From: Haloterrigena sp. KLK7
GTDB taxonomy: Archaea; Halobacteriota; Halobacteria; Halobacteriales; Natrialbaceae
Length of the DNA: 64,000 nt
Direction of reading: 5' to 3'
Assembly (NCBI RefSeq): GCF_037914945.1
Contig: NZ_CP149787.1
Span: 310,001-374,000 of the forward strand
Shown here: positions 1 through 8,060 of the stretch, piece after piece
Layout: each line of letters opens with the position of its first letter
Numbering within the stretch: position 1 is the stretch's first letter
Notes under the pieces: generated by a model
Databases searched by the model: none
What the model was told of the DNA's origin: nothing
The model's input: the letters and a program-made list of their open reading frames with translations, nothing else
Program-made: the position numbers and the translations under genes

Positions 1-317
1 TCGACGACGACCTGCCCCGAGTCGAGGGCCTCAAGGACGCCGTCGGACCCTTCCATTACGGTTTCGACGGCTGCTTGCGTCGGTACACAGAGGACGATAC
101 CGTCGGCTCGAGTCGTGACGTCCGCCGGATCGTCGGCGGCGACGGCACCGCGGTCGACCGCGTCGGCGGCGGCCTCCGGGTCGGCGTCGAAAACGACCGT
201 CTCGTACCCCGCCCGCGTCAGTTTCGGCACGAACCATTGACCGGCACGACCCGCTCCGATGAGTCCGACGGTATCGATGTCGGATGTCGCACTGTATTTG
301 TCAACAGTTGATGTCAT
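1..317 (-). CDS. NAD-binding dehydrogenase (6-phosphogluconate / 3-hydroxyisobutyrate dehydrogenase family), partial
   Basis: The N-terminal 105 codons are present; the rest lies beyond the left edge. Starting at the ATG at 315-317 the protein reads MTSTVDKYSATSDIDTVGLI, followed by a Rossmann-type GAGRAGQWF loop at about residues 21-29 and an acidic VVFDAD strand end that would bind the NAD ribose. A segment reading GIVLCVPTQAAVETV matches the fourth strand region of beta-hydroxyacid dehydrogenases. The family oxidises beta-hydroxy acids such as 3-hydroxyisobutyrate, tartronate semialdehyde or 6-phosphogluconate. The substrate cannot be told because the catalytic lysine domain is missing. 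It is transcribed away from the aldo/keto reductase remnant to its right. Confidence 0.75.
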   Translation of the reverse strand, partial: MTSTVDKYSATSDIDTVGLIGAGRAGQWFVPKLTRAGYETVVFDADPEAAADAVDRGAVAADDPADVTTRADGIVLCVPTQAAVETVMEGSDGVLEALDSGQVVV

Positions 318-387
318 AGTATCAGTGCTATTAGCGTGCTCATAAAAGGAGTACCTCTCGTCTAGTTGCGGCGGTTCGAAGAGCCAA

Positions 388-980
388 TTGCCCCTACGGC
401 AAGGCATACTCGATACTACCGGGATCGATCCCACGTGAACCATCGACGACTCGGTTCGACCGGACGCGACGTGTCGGCGGTCGGGCTCGGTACATGGAAC
501 ATCGGCGGCAGTTGGGGCGACGTCTCCGACGAGACCGGCCGCGACGTCGTTCGCGCCGCCCTCGAGGCGGAGATCGACTTCATCGACACGGCGGACGTCT
601 ACGGCGACGGCCGCAGCGAGCGCCACGTCGGCCGCGTGCTCGACGAGCGCGACGCCCCCGACGACGTCTTCGTCGCGACGAAGGCCGGTCGACGGCTCGA
701 TCCCCACAAGGCCGTCTCGACGGTCATCCCGGGAACGACCTCGCCGGATCACGTCCGCTCGAACGCCGCCGTGTCAGGCCTCGGTTCGCTATCGAATCGG
801 GCCCATGGCGCGGCGCGAGACGTCTACGAGGAGTACGTCGCGGAGCACTACACCACCGCTGGTAACGCCGCGGTCACCTGTCGCGCGGGTTCCGTATCCG
901 GTCGTGCTTGCTGACGATTCGCGGTGTGTTTTTCACAGTCCAAACGGGTATCCGACCAATATGCCGGTCTCACTCGAGGA
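388..980 (+). repeat. Segmental duplication, left copy (unit A)
   Basis: Unit A matches 3351-4500 (unit B) from the upstream string attgcc...ggcaaggcatac, through an aldo/keto reductase, to the first codons of a small downstream gene (MPVSLE versus MSVSLE). Similarity ends at the shared CTCGAGG near 980. Unit A has lost 558 bp internally. The units are direct repeats about 2.4 kb apart and enclose a GrpB-family gene and a K+ channel gene. Confidence 0.85.
435..914 (+). pseudogene. Aldo/keto reductase, internally deleted copy
   Basis: From a GTG at 435 this frame reads VNHRRLGSTGRDVSAVGLGT and follows the intact reductase at 3400-4389 almost residue for residue to about residue 91 (GRRLDPH). 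It then jumps to the C-terminal segment AVSTVIPGTTSPDHVRSNAA. The missing part is residues 92-277 of the intact protein. This removes the histidine of the AKR catalytic tetrad and most of the TIM barrel, so the product should be inactive. The deletion is exactly in frame (558 bp, 186 codons). In the intact gene it is bounded by two copies of CCACGAGGCCG; one altered copy remains here. The stop has also drifted, so the frame runs past the ancestral end into about 20 extra residues. The reading frame could still be translated as a short protein. Confidence 0.85.
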
Positions 981-988
981 TAAATTTC

Positions 989-1585
989 ATGTCTACTACA
1001 CGCGTCTGCGAAATAATGGTCAATCCGAACGAGGATCCGATCGAACTCGTTCCGTCCAGACGTGACGCATGGCGCGACCGATTCCGCGCCGAACGCGATC
1101 GGGTGTCCGACACGCTCCGCGAGGCGAGTCTCGAACACGCCGTCGAGCGGATCGAACACGTCGGCTCGACCGCGGTTCCCGACCTCGCGGCCAAAGACAT
1201 CGTCGACCTCGATATCGTCGTCGCGGACGACGCCGTGCGTGACGTCTCGCGGACGCTCGAGTCCGAACTCGGCGGTGACAGGACCGAGAACGGCGACCGG
1301 TGGCACCCCGTATTTCGCCGCGAGGACGGCCAGCGGTTCAACGATCACGTCTTCGCGGCGTCGGCCGACGGCTGGAGGGTGAGCGTCGTCACGCGCGACG
1401 TCCTCGCCGCGCGGTCCGACCTCCGCGCGGAGTACGAGGCGCTGAAACGCAACCTGGCGGCCGACCACGACGACCTCTTCGCCTACTCGACGGGAAAAAC
1501 GGCGTTCGTCGAATGGCTCCTCGAGGTCGCCCGAACGGACGACGAGTTGGCCTTCGCGTTCGCAGTTCCGACGCTCGAGTCCTAA
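989..1585 (+). CDS. GrpB family protein (nucleotidyltransferase-like)
   Basis: The protein of about 190-198 residues carries the GrpB signature: DPIELVPSRRDAW near the N-terminus, then HVGSTAVPDLAAKDIVDLDI, which matches the H(V/I)GSTAVPGLxAKPIIDI motif of this family. Further on come HPVFRRE and a C-terminal TGKTAFVEWLL. GrpB proteins have a nucleotidyltransferase fold with acidic residues after the GST motif; their substrates are poorly known, and some members are fused to dephospho-CoA kinase. Two starts are possible: ATG 989 (MSTTRVCEIMVNP) and ATG 1016 (MVNPNEDPIELV). The latter lies about 30 bp from an AT-rich gataaattt element and fits the family start better. The gene sits inside the interval between two copies of a segmental duplication. 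Confidence 0.85.
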   Translation: MSTTRVCEIMVNPNEDPIELVPSRRDAWRDRFRAERDRVSDTLREASLEHAVERIEHVGSTAVPDLAAKDIVDLDIVVADDAVRDVSRTLESELGGDRTENGDRWHPVFRREDGQRFNDHVFAASADGWRVSVVTRDVLAARSDLRAEYEALKRNLAADHDDLFAYSTGKTAFVEWLLEVARTDDELAFAFAVPTLES

Positions 1586-1608
1586 CGGAGGAGGCGGACG
1601 CGCCGAGC

Positions 1609-3234
1609 TCAGCAGGCCAGCGCGACGAACCGGTTGATCGCGTCGTCGTCGCCGGCGACGATCAGGACGTCGGCCTCGCGGACGACGAATTCGGGACCGA
1701 GGTCGGTCAGCAGTTCGTCGTCCCGTTCGACGGCGACGACGGTACAGCCGGTCCGCGCCCGCAGGTCCACCTCACCGAGGCTCCGGCCCGCGATCTCTGG
1801 GGCGGTCGTCCGGACGAGTTCGAACTGCGTCTCGGGCGTGAGGATCTCCTCGTCCTCGATCAGCACGGACGCGAGCATCCGGCCGGTCACCGTCGACAGC
1901 GAGAGGACGTACTCCGCCCCGGCGCGGTAGAGCTTCGGGATGTTCTCCGTCTCGTTGGCCCGCGCGATGATCTCGATGTCCGGGACGACCTGTTTGAGGA
2001 CCAGCGTCGCGTAGATCGTCGTCGCGTCGTCGTTGACGGTGAGCAGGACCGAGCGAGCCTCGTCCACGCCGGCGGCCTCGAGGACGTCCTCGTCGGTGAC
2101 GCTGCCGGTGACGTCCACGCCGGGTCGGTCCGCGAGGTCGACGACGGTGGTCGAGACGCCGTTGCCCGACAGCGTCTCCACCGCGGTTCGGCCGACGACG
2201 CCGTAGCCGCCGACGATCACGTTTTCCGGCCGGTGCTCGAGCGTCGAGACCGTCCGGGCTTTCAGCTCCGTGAGGTCGTCCCGCCGTCCCGCGACGAGCA
2301 GGATCGTGTTGCCGTCGATTCGCCGGTCGGGATCGGGAACGGGGACGAAGTCGCCGTTGAACCACGCGCCGATGACGGTGACCCCCATCCGATCCCGGAT
2401 CCCCGACTCCGCGACCGTTCGACCGACGAGATCGCTGTCGTCCTGCACGAGCAGTTCGGTCACCGCGAGGTCCTCGCTGAGTTCGATCGTGTCCCGGAGT
2501 TCGGTCGACAGCGTCGTCGTCGCCTTCGTCGCGAGGCTCTGGCCGAGCACGCGCCGCGGGCGGACGGTCTCGTCGGCGCCCGCGTAGCGGTGGTAGCTCG
2601 CGACGTCCTCGTCCTCGACGACGCTGACGATCTCGAGGTCGCTCGAGAGCTCTCGAGCGGTGAGGATCACGACCGCGTTGGTCTCGTCGTCGACGTCGGT
2701 GACGAGCGCGCGGGCCTCGCCGGCGTTGGCCGCGCGCAGCGTCTCCTCCTCGTCGAGTTCGCCGTGGATCGCCTCGATCCCGTCCTTGGTGAGGTCGACG
2801 ACGAGCTCCGGATCGTCGTCGACGAAGACGTAGGGGACGTTCGCGGCCTCGAGTTCGTCCGCGAGGACGTCCGATCGCGGCGAGTAGCCGCAGATAACGA
2901 CGTGATCGGTGAGGTCGGTCGACTCCGGCGGTCGGTCCTGCAGCGCCTGCTGGAACAACGGGACGACCAGCAGCGGCAGGGCGAGAAAGACCAGCAGGAC
3001 CCCCGTGAGGTTCATCGCGACCACGAACAGATTCATCGCGGTGCTTTCCCAGGGCGCGTCGCCGCCGAAGCCGGCCGTCGTCAGCGACTCGATCACGGTC
3101 TGGATCGCCTGCGCGAACGTCTTGGTCTCCCCCTCGAAGGCGGCCATCCCCAGCTGATAGAGCCACGCGTAAACGACCACGAGCGCGAAGACGGCGCCCA
3201 GCGAGAGCGCGAGCCGGCGCCACCAGTAGTTCAT
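1609..3234 (-). CDS. Potassium channel / TrkA NAD-binding (RCK) protein
   Basis: This 541-residue protein has two N-terminal membrane helices (about residues 8-30 and 68-94) flanking a pore loop TTAGFGGDAPW at residues 52-62. That is the layout of a two-helix K+ channel, with T-A-G-F-G replacing the usual T-V-G-Y-G filter. Two RCK units follow. Rossmann loops lie at VVICGYSPRSDVL (about 112-124) and VIVGGYGVVGRTAV (about 340), each followed by a TrkA_C-type domain that typically binds a regulatory ligand. The fusion of pore and tandem RCK domains resembles MthK/GsuK-like channels, and ligand binding to the RCK ring would gate K+ flux, which matters in a salt-in haloarchaeon. It ends 23 bp from the convergent GrpB gene. 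Ion selectivity is inferred from the filter only. Confidence 0.88.
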   Translation of the reverse strand: MNYWWRRLALSLGAVFALVVVYAWLYQLGMAAFEGETKTFAQAIQTVIESLTTAGFGGDAPWESTAMNLFVVAMNLTGVLLVFLALPLLVVPLFQQALQDRPPESTDLTDHVVICGYSPRSDVLADELEAANVPYVFVDDDPELVVDLTKDGIEAIHGELDEEETLRAANAGEARALVTDVDDETNAVVILTARELSSDLEIVSVVEDEDVASYHRYAGADETVRPRRVLGQSLATKATTTLSTELRDTIELSEDLAVTELLVQDDSDLVGRTVAESGIRDRMGVTVIGAWFNGDFVPVPDPDRRIDGNTILLVAGRRDDLTELKARTVSTLEHRPENVIVGGYGVVGRTAVETLSGNGVSTTVVDLADRPGVDVTGSVTDEDVLEAAGVDEARSVLLTVNDDATTIYATLVLKQVVPDIEIIARANETENIPKLYRAGAEYVLSLSTVTGRMLASVLIEDEEILTPETQFELVRTTAPEIAGRSLGEVDLRARTGCTVVAVERDDELLTDLGPEFVVREADVLIVAGDDDAINRFVALAC

Positions 3235-3350
3235 TGGCGCATCGTGCCCGTTGTGCCCCTATGTAACTTCTCAACTTTCTCCGTATCCGTCTAGTGCCCG
3301 TCACGAGGCGGGCTCACGCTCGAAGGCGACTCGGACGGTTCCCGGCCGGG

Positions 3351-4500
3351 GATTGCCACGAAGGCAAGGCATACCCGACGTCAGGGGCATCGGACACACA
3401 TGAACCATCGACGGCTCGGTTCGACCGGACGCGACGTTTCGGAGGTCGGCCTCGGCACCTGGAACATCGGCGGCGATTGGGGCGACGTCGACGACGAGAC
3501 CGGCCGCGACGTCGTTCGCGCCGCCCTCGAGGCCGATATCGACTTCATCGACACGGCGGACGTCTACGGCGACGGTCGCAGCGAACGCCACATCGGGCAC
3601 GTCCTCGACGAGCGCGACGCCCACGACGACGTCTTCGTCGCGACGAAGGCCGGCCGCCGACTCGAGCCCCACGAGGCCGAGCGCTACGACTACGAACACC
3701 TCGCCGAGTTCGTCGAGCGCAGTCAGGAGTACCTCAACGAGGACACGCTGGACCTCCTGCAACTGCACTGCCCGCCGACCGAGGCCTACTACCAGCCCGA
3801 GACGTTCGATGCGCTCGAGCGGCTCAAAGCGGAGGGGGAGATCGCCCACGCGGGCGTCAGCGTCGAGAAGGTCGAGGAGGCGCTGAAGGCCATCGAGTAC
3901 GACGTCGTCGAGACGGTCCAGATCATCTTCAACCCGTTCCGCCAGCGCCCGAACGAGCTGTTCTTCGAACGGGCCGAGAAGAACGATATCGGCGTCATCG
4001 TCCGCGTCCCCTACGCGTCTGGACTGCTGACGGGCGCGCTCGAGCGCGACCAGGAGTTCGCCGAGGACGACCACCGCAACTTCAACCGCGAGGGCGAGGC
4101 CTTCGACGTCGGCGAGACGTTCGCGGGCGTCCCCTACGAGACCGGCCACGACGCCGTCGAGGCGCTCGAGCCCCACGTCCCCGACGACCTGACGATAGCC
4201 GAGTTCACGCTGCGCTGGATCCTCGACCACGAGGCCGTCTCGACGGTCATTCCGGGCACGACATCGCCGGAGCACGTCCGCTCGAACGCCGCGGTCTCGG
4301 AGCTCGACCCGCTCTCGAATCGGGTCCACGGCGCGGCGCGCGACGTCTACGAGGAGTACGTCGCGGAGCACGTCCACCACCGCTGGTAACGCCGCGAACT
4401 CCACGCGGATTCCGTATCCGGTCGTGTCCGCTGACGGTTCGCGGAGTGTTTTTCACGCTCGAAAACGTATAGCTAACCGATATGTCCGTCTCGCTCGAGG
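3351..4500 (+). repeat. Segmental duplication, right copy (unit B)
   Basis: This is the complete copy of the duplicated segment, with an intact aldo/keto reductase, the spacer that follows it (containing ttccgtatccggtcgtg) and the first codons of the 52-residue gene at 4482. It pairs with unit A at 388-980. Inside the reductase, CCACGAGGCCG occurs at 3669-3679 and 4227-4237; these are the probable endpoints of the deletion seen in unit A. Confidence 0.85.
3400..4389 (+). CDS. Aldo/keto reductase (intact copy)
   Basis: This 329-residue TIM-barrel oxidoreductase shows the AKR tetrad: Asp51 and Tyr56 in FIDTADVYGDGRSE, Lys83 in VATKAGRR and His123 in LLQLHCP. The C-terminal cofactor segment reads VIPGTTSPEHVRSNAA, the usual place for NADP(H) phosphate contacts. 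The enzyme should reduce aldehydes or ketones with NAD(P)H in the cytoplasm; the substrate is unknown. It is the intact member of a duplicated pair whose other copy (435-914) has a 186-codon internal deletion. A 52-residue small gene follows 92 bp downstream and is part of the duplicated block. Confidence 0.92.
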   Translation: MNHRRLGSTGRDVSEVGLGTWNIGGDWGDVDDETGRDVVRAALEADIDFIDTADVYGDGRSERHIGHVLDERDAHDDVFVATKAGRRLEPHEAERYDYEHLAEFVERSQEYLNEDTLDLLQLHCPPTEAYYQPETFDALERLKAEGEIAHAGVSVEKVEEALKAIEYDVVETVQIIFNPFRQRPNELFFERAEKNDIGVIVRVPYASGLLTGALERDQEFAEDDHRNFNREGEAFDVGETFAGVPYETGHDAVEALEPHVPDDLTIAEFTLRWILDHEAVSTVIPGTTSPEHVRSNAAVSELDPLSNRVHGAARDVYEEYVAEHVHHRW

Positions 4501-4640
4501 CGTACTACGGCGCGATATCGTCGGAGACCGCGACCGAACTCGAGACGATGGTCTCCGAGCGGCGATCCCGCCGTTCGAGCGATCGACGCGACCGAGTGGG
4601 ACGGATCGCGGCCATCGTGGATGCGGAGACCGCGGACTGA
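4482..4640 (+). CDS. Small hypothetical protein (52 aa)
   Basis: The frame from ATG 4482 to TGA 4638-4640 encodes MSVSLEAYYGAISSETATEL and continues as a charged, arginine-rich helix ending in IVDAETAD. I do not recognise a family. Two things support it as a gene: it sits in the 300-bp gap between two co-directional reductase genes, and its upstream spacer and first six codons were duplicated with the reductase (MPVSLE at 961, where the frame then diverges). There is no cysteine, signal or membrane segment. It could be translationally coupled to the reductase, but the 92-bp spacing argues for its own start signals. Confidence 0.5.
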   Translation: MSVSLEAYYGAISSETATELETMVSERRSRRSSDRRDRVGRIAAIVDAETAD

Positions 4641-4697
4641 ACCTCGCGGTTCGCCGGTTCCCCATCCGTTTTGCCGCTCGCGCCGGAATCGGCGCCC

Positions 4698-5702
4698 ATG
4701 GAGTACACGACGCTCGGCAACACGGGCACGACCGTCTCGCAACTGTGTTTCGGCACCTGGCGCTTCGCGAAGGAGAGCGACGGGACCGTCGAGACCGACC
4801 GCGAAGAGGCCCACGACCTGCTCGACGCAGCGTGGGAGCAGGGGATCAACTTCATCGACACCGCGAACGTCTACGGCGATCCCAACGGCACCAGCGAGGA
4901 GTGGATCGGCGAGTGGCTCGCGGACCGCGATATCCACCGCGAGGACGTCGTCATCGCCTCGAAGGTCTACTTCCCCTTCGACGGCCGGGGCGAACCCGGA
5001 CCGAACGACTCCGGGCTCGGCCGCAAGCACATCCGCGCCCAGATCGAGGGCACCTTGGAGCGCCTCGGCACTGACTACCTCGACCTGTACTACATCCACC
5101 GCTGGGACGAGGACACGCCCATCAGGGAGACCATGCAGACCCTCACCGAACTCGTCCGCGAGGGGAAGGTCCGCTACCTCGGCGCCTCCACGATGGCCGC
5201 CTGGCAGCTGACGAAGGCGCTGTGGACCAGCGACGTCGAGGGGCTCGAGCGGTTCGACGTCACCCAGCCGATGGTCAACGCGGCCCAGTACGACGAGGTC
5301 GGCGACTACCTCGACGTCTGCGCCGATCAGGACCTCGCCGTCTGCCCCTACTCGCCGCTGGCGGGCGGCTTCCTGACCGGCAAGTACGACCGCGCCGAGG
5401 ACGGCTCCGTCGAGGCGCCGGACGGCTCTCGAGGGAGCCTCGACGAGATGTTCGACGAGTACTACGCGACCGAGCAGGCCTGGGACGTCCTCGAGGCCGT
5501 CGAGTCCGTCGCGAGCGAGGTCGACGCCACGCCGGCGCAGGTCTCGCTGCGCTGGCTGATGGACCAGGATCGCTTCACGTGCGTGCCGATCGTCGGCGCG
5601 CGAACGCCCGAGCAACTCGAGGAGAACGTCGGCGCGGTCGAGGTCGACCTCAGCGACGAGCAGTTCGAGCGGATCGACGCGGCCCGCGGGAGCGACGAGT
5701 AA
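4698..5702 (+). CDS. Aldo/keto reductase, second type
   Basis: This 334-residue member of the aldo/keto reductase superfamily resembles the Tas/YajO and Kv-beta-like branch. The tetrad residues are visible: Asp54 and Tyr59 in FIDTANVYGDPNG, Lys89 in VIASKVYFPFDG and His134 in DLYYIHRWDEDTP. An insertion after the lysine (GEPGPNDSGLGRKHIRAQIE) and the segment CPYSPLAGGFLTGKYDR are typical of this branch. The C-terminal VGARTPEQLEENVGAVEVDL fits the NADP-binding end. The start at ATG 4698 (MEYTTLGNTG) matches the family's usual N-terminus. It differs clearly from the reductase at 3400, so it is not a third copy of the duplication. Confidence 0.92.
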   Translation: MEYTTLGNTGTTVSQLCFGTWRFAKESDGTVETDREEAHDLLDAAWEQGINFIDTANVYGDPNGTSEEWIGEWLADRDIHREDVVIASKVYFPFDGRGEPGPNDSGLGRKHIRAQIEGTLERLGTDYLDLYYIHRWDEDTPIRETMQTLTELVREGKVRYLGASTMAAWQLTKALWTSDVEGLERFDVTQPMVNAAQYDEVGDYLDVCADQDLAVCPYSPLAGGFLTGKYDRAEDGSVEAPDGSRGSLDEMFDEYYATEQAWDVLEAVESVASEVDATPAQVSLRWLMDQDRFTCVPIVGARTPEQLEENVGAVEVDLSDEQFERIDAARGSDE

Positions 5703-5816
5703 GCTACGTAACTCGGTCGTATCGCGGTCTACTCGTCGTTCAGATCTTTTCGTCGCTCCGAACTCGCCGAGGGGAGAACGTACGACCGAGAGCGTCTCGC
5801 ACCGCCAGTGCCGGCG

Positions 5817-7268
5817 TCAGAACAGCGACCCGGTCAGGACGAGCGCGTCGACGAGCACCGCGACGAGAACGGCCCCGAGGAAGGCGTTGGAGGCGTGGAA
5901 CGAGCGGAACGCCGCGGCCTCGGTCTGCTCGAAGTGGAGTCTGACGGCGGTCCAGAGGAAGATCCCGCCGAAGACGACCACCGTCGCGGCGTACAGCGCG
6001 CCGAGATCGGTGATCCAGGCCAGCGCGATCGTGCTCACGAGCGTCGCCGCGAGGTAGTAGATGATCTGCTTTCGCGTCTCGGTCTCGCCGCGGACGACGG
6101 GCATCATCGGGAAGCCGCCGCGGGCGTAGTCGTCCTTGTACGCCAGCGCGAGGTTGTAGAAGTGCGCCGGCGTCCAGAGGAAGATCACGCCCGCGAGCGC
6201 CAGCCCCGGGAGCCCGATCTCGTTGGTGACCGCGGCCCAGCCGATCAGCGCCGGGAGCGCCCCCGCGGCCCCGCCGATGACCGTGTTCTGGACGGTGTTG
6301 GGCTTGAGGACGAGGGTGTAGACGACGCTGTAGAAGATGATCGCCGCGAGGCCGAGCGCGGCCGCCAGCCGGTTGATCGTCAGGAAGATCCCGAGCGAGG
6401 CGACGGTCAACAGCCCGCCGAAGGCCAGCGCGTTGGGCACGGGAATCAGGTCGGTCGCCAGCGGGCGATCCGCCGTGCGGGACATCTTCCGATCGACGTC
6501 GCGCTCTAAGACGTGGTTGAAGGTCCCCGAGGCGCCGATGGCGAGGACGCCGCCGCCGAGCGTCGCCAGAATCGTATAGCGGTCGAGCGAGGGGCCGGCG
6601 GCCAGCGCCATCCCCGCGGCGGCGACCAGACAGAGCAGCCACATCAGGCGCGGCTTCATCATCTTGAAGTACGCGAAGGCGGTGAGCCGGGCCCGAGCGA
6701 GTCCGCCCTCGGGCAGGGTGCGACCGCCGGCGGCGGCCGTTCCCTCGCCGTCGACGTCGTCGGTGAGCGGTTCAGGATCGATCGCGTCGTCGTCGCTCCC
6801 GGTGGCGAGCTCGAGATCCCAGGCGAGCGCGAGGACGATCGTCCCGAAGATCACGAGCCCGAGCGCGAGATGCAGGCCGGGCACGATCGCCTCGGGTCCG
6901 GACATCGCCGTCGCGGCGCCGACGCCGACCTGAACCACGTAGAGAACGGCGCCGACGACGATCGCCGTCGTGACGCGCCGCGAGACGTCGCCGAGGACGG
7001 CGGTGACGGCCGTCGCGGCGACGAGCAGGCCGACGACGACGGCCGCGATCCGGTGGCCCCACGCGACGACGAGTTGCGTCTGACTCAGCGGATCGACGGG
7101 CGCGTGACAGGTCGGCCAGGTCGAACACGCCGCGGTCGCGTTCGTCAGCGAGGTCGTCGCGCCGACGATCAGGAGGAGGTAAACGCCCAGCGCGGTCGCT
7201 GCCAGCAGTGCGGAGAAGCGCTGTCGAGTGCCGATCGGACGGGGAAACGACGCTGATTCGGTTACCAC
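5817..7268 (-). CDS. ctaB: Heme A synthase-like / protoheme IX farnesyltransferase (heme O synthase) fusion
   Basis: This 483-residue polytopic membrane protein makes heme O, and probably helps make heme A, for terminal oxidases. Residues 1 to about 160 hold four helices resembling half of CtaA/Cox15, with a conserved pair of cysteines in ACSTWPTCHAP and histidines in AWGHRIAA and GLHLALG that could ligate heme. After an acidic linker (about 165-190), a UbiA-type prenyltransferase domain begins with MMKPRLMWLL and contains the Asp-rich site NHVLERDVDRKMSRTADRPL, the LWTPAHFYNLAL motif of CtaB and a YARGGFPMMP loop. The CtaA-like half fused to CtaB is known from other haloarchaea. A divergent gene for a small zinc-finger membrane protein starts about 130-170 bp away and may share its promoter region. 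Confidence 0.93.
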   Translation of the reverse strand: MVTESASFPRPIGTRQRFSALLAATALGVYLLLIVGATTSLTNATAACSTWPTCHAPVDPLSQTQLVVAWGHRIAAVVVGLLVAATAVTAVLGDVSRRVTTAIVVGAVLYVVQVGVGAATAMSGPEAIVPGLHLALGLVIFGTIVLALAWDLELATGSDDDAIDPEPLTDDVDGEGTAAAGGRTLPEGGLARARLTAFAYFKMMKPRLMWLLCLVAAAGMALAAGPSLDRYTILATLGGGVLAIGASGTFNHVLERDVDRKMSRTADRPLATDLIPVPNALAFGGLLTVASLGIFLTINRLAAALGLAAIIFYSVVYTLVLKPNTVQNTVIGGAAGALPALIGWAAVTNEIGLPGLALAGVIFLWTPAHFYNLALAYKDDYARGGFPMMPVVRGETETRKQIIYYLAATLVSTIALAWITDLGALYAATVVVFGGIFLWTAVRLHFEQTEAAAFRSFHASNAFLGAVLVAVLVDALVLTGSLF

Positions 7269-7402
7269 GGCTATTCTCGTCTACACCGTTCGACTCCGCG
7301 TATTTATCGTTCCCGCTTCGTCCCGCTTCTCGGGAATCGACGCCCGGGCGGACTCCCCCTCGACTTCGCTTCGATTCCCTCGAGTCGCGATCACTGAAAC
7401 GA

Positions 7403-7756
7403 ATGCGGAGGTCGATAAACGACGGTCGCGTAGGAGACGGTGTGCAACCGACCGATCGATCGCGGCCGACCGCGGACACCGACGGCGGGACCGCGAGTCA
7501 CCCGGCGGCCGACCTCCGGGGCGACGACCCGACCGCGCGGTGTCCCTACTGCGATCGGCCGTTTCGCGAGCGACGACTCGAGGCGCTCCACCGCGGCTTC
7601 GACCACCCCGATCGGCTCTCCGACCGGGAGCGGGCCGCCTTCGAGCGGGCCTACCTCGAGGAGCAGACGGTGGTCCGCCGGTATCGGTTGCTCGCGCTCG
7701 GCGCGGTGGTTCTGGGGTACTTCTGTTTTCTGTTCGTCTACGCGCTCGTTCTCTGA
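7403..7756 (+). CDS. Small zinc-finger membrane protein (DUF7410-like)
   Basis: The protein has a CPYCDRPFRERRLEALHRGF segment that looks like a single C2H2-type zinc finger (Cys-x2-Cys, then His in LHRG and FDH). It is followed by DRLSDRERAAFERAY and one C-terminal membrane helix (LLALGAVVLGYFCFLFVYAL). This layout matches a haloarchaeal family usually found beside ctaB, which I believe is DUF7410. The start is uncertain: ATG 7403 (MRRSIND) or GTG 7442 (VQPTDRSRP); the finger begins well after both. The stop is 3 bp from the convergent stop of a DUF7111-like fragment. A short degraded copy of this gene's middle part lies at about 11090-11166. Confidence 0.7.
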   Translation: MRRSINDGRVGDGVQPTDRSRPTADTDGGTASHPAADLRGDDPTARCPYCDRPFRERRLEALHRGFDHPDRLSDRERAAFERAYLEEQTVVRRYRLLALGAVVLGYFCFLFVYALVL

Positions 7757-7759
7757 TGG

Positions 7760-7855
7760 TCACATCCCCATCTCGTCGGCCGTCGCCGGGAGGGGAAGCT
7801 CGTGGGGTGAGACGCCGAGCAACTCCGCGGCGTGGTTCAGGGCTACGGAGACCAT
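7760..7855 (-). pseudogene. 3' fragment of a DUF7111-like gene
   Basis: Read leftwards, this gives ALNHAAELLGVSPHELPLPA, TADEMGM and then a stop. It matches the last 28 residues of the intact gene at 11169-11480 (ALDHAAELLGVSPHELPVPA...EDMGM). Upstream of this the homology stops abruptly near 7855 and unrelated sequence begins. The fragment lies directly beside the intact zinc-finger membrane gene, in the same convergent arrangement as the intact pair would have. It marks the left edge of the 7.86-11.1 kb islet. Confidence 0.8.
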
Positions 7856-8060
7856 CGACGAGACGGACGGAGCGATGTTCGGACGGATCCGTGCCGATCC
7901 GAGCACCGCCGGCGCATAGCGGAACGCATCGGTTAGACTGGTCTTTGACGCGACTCGCGAAGACAACGAGCTGGGGTTCCGAACCGATTCCACAAAACTA
8001 ACGCAAATAGTGAGACGCTAGCAGTGAGTTCCTAGACAACTCTCGAAACGAGACGGATAG

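Noticed and set aside
1300-3294. A 664-codon plus-strand open frame
   Set aside because: It runs through the end of the GrpB gene and antisense to the K+ channel gene; the translation is compositionally biased and has no recognisable domain.
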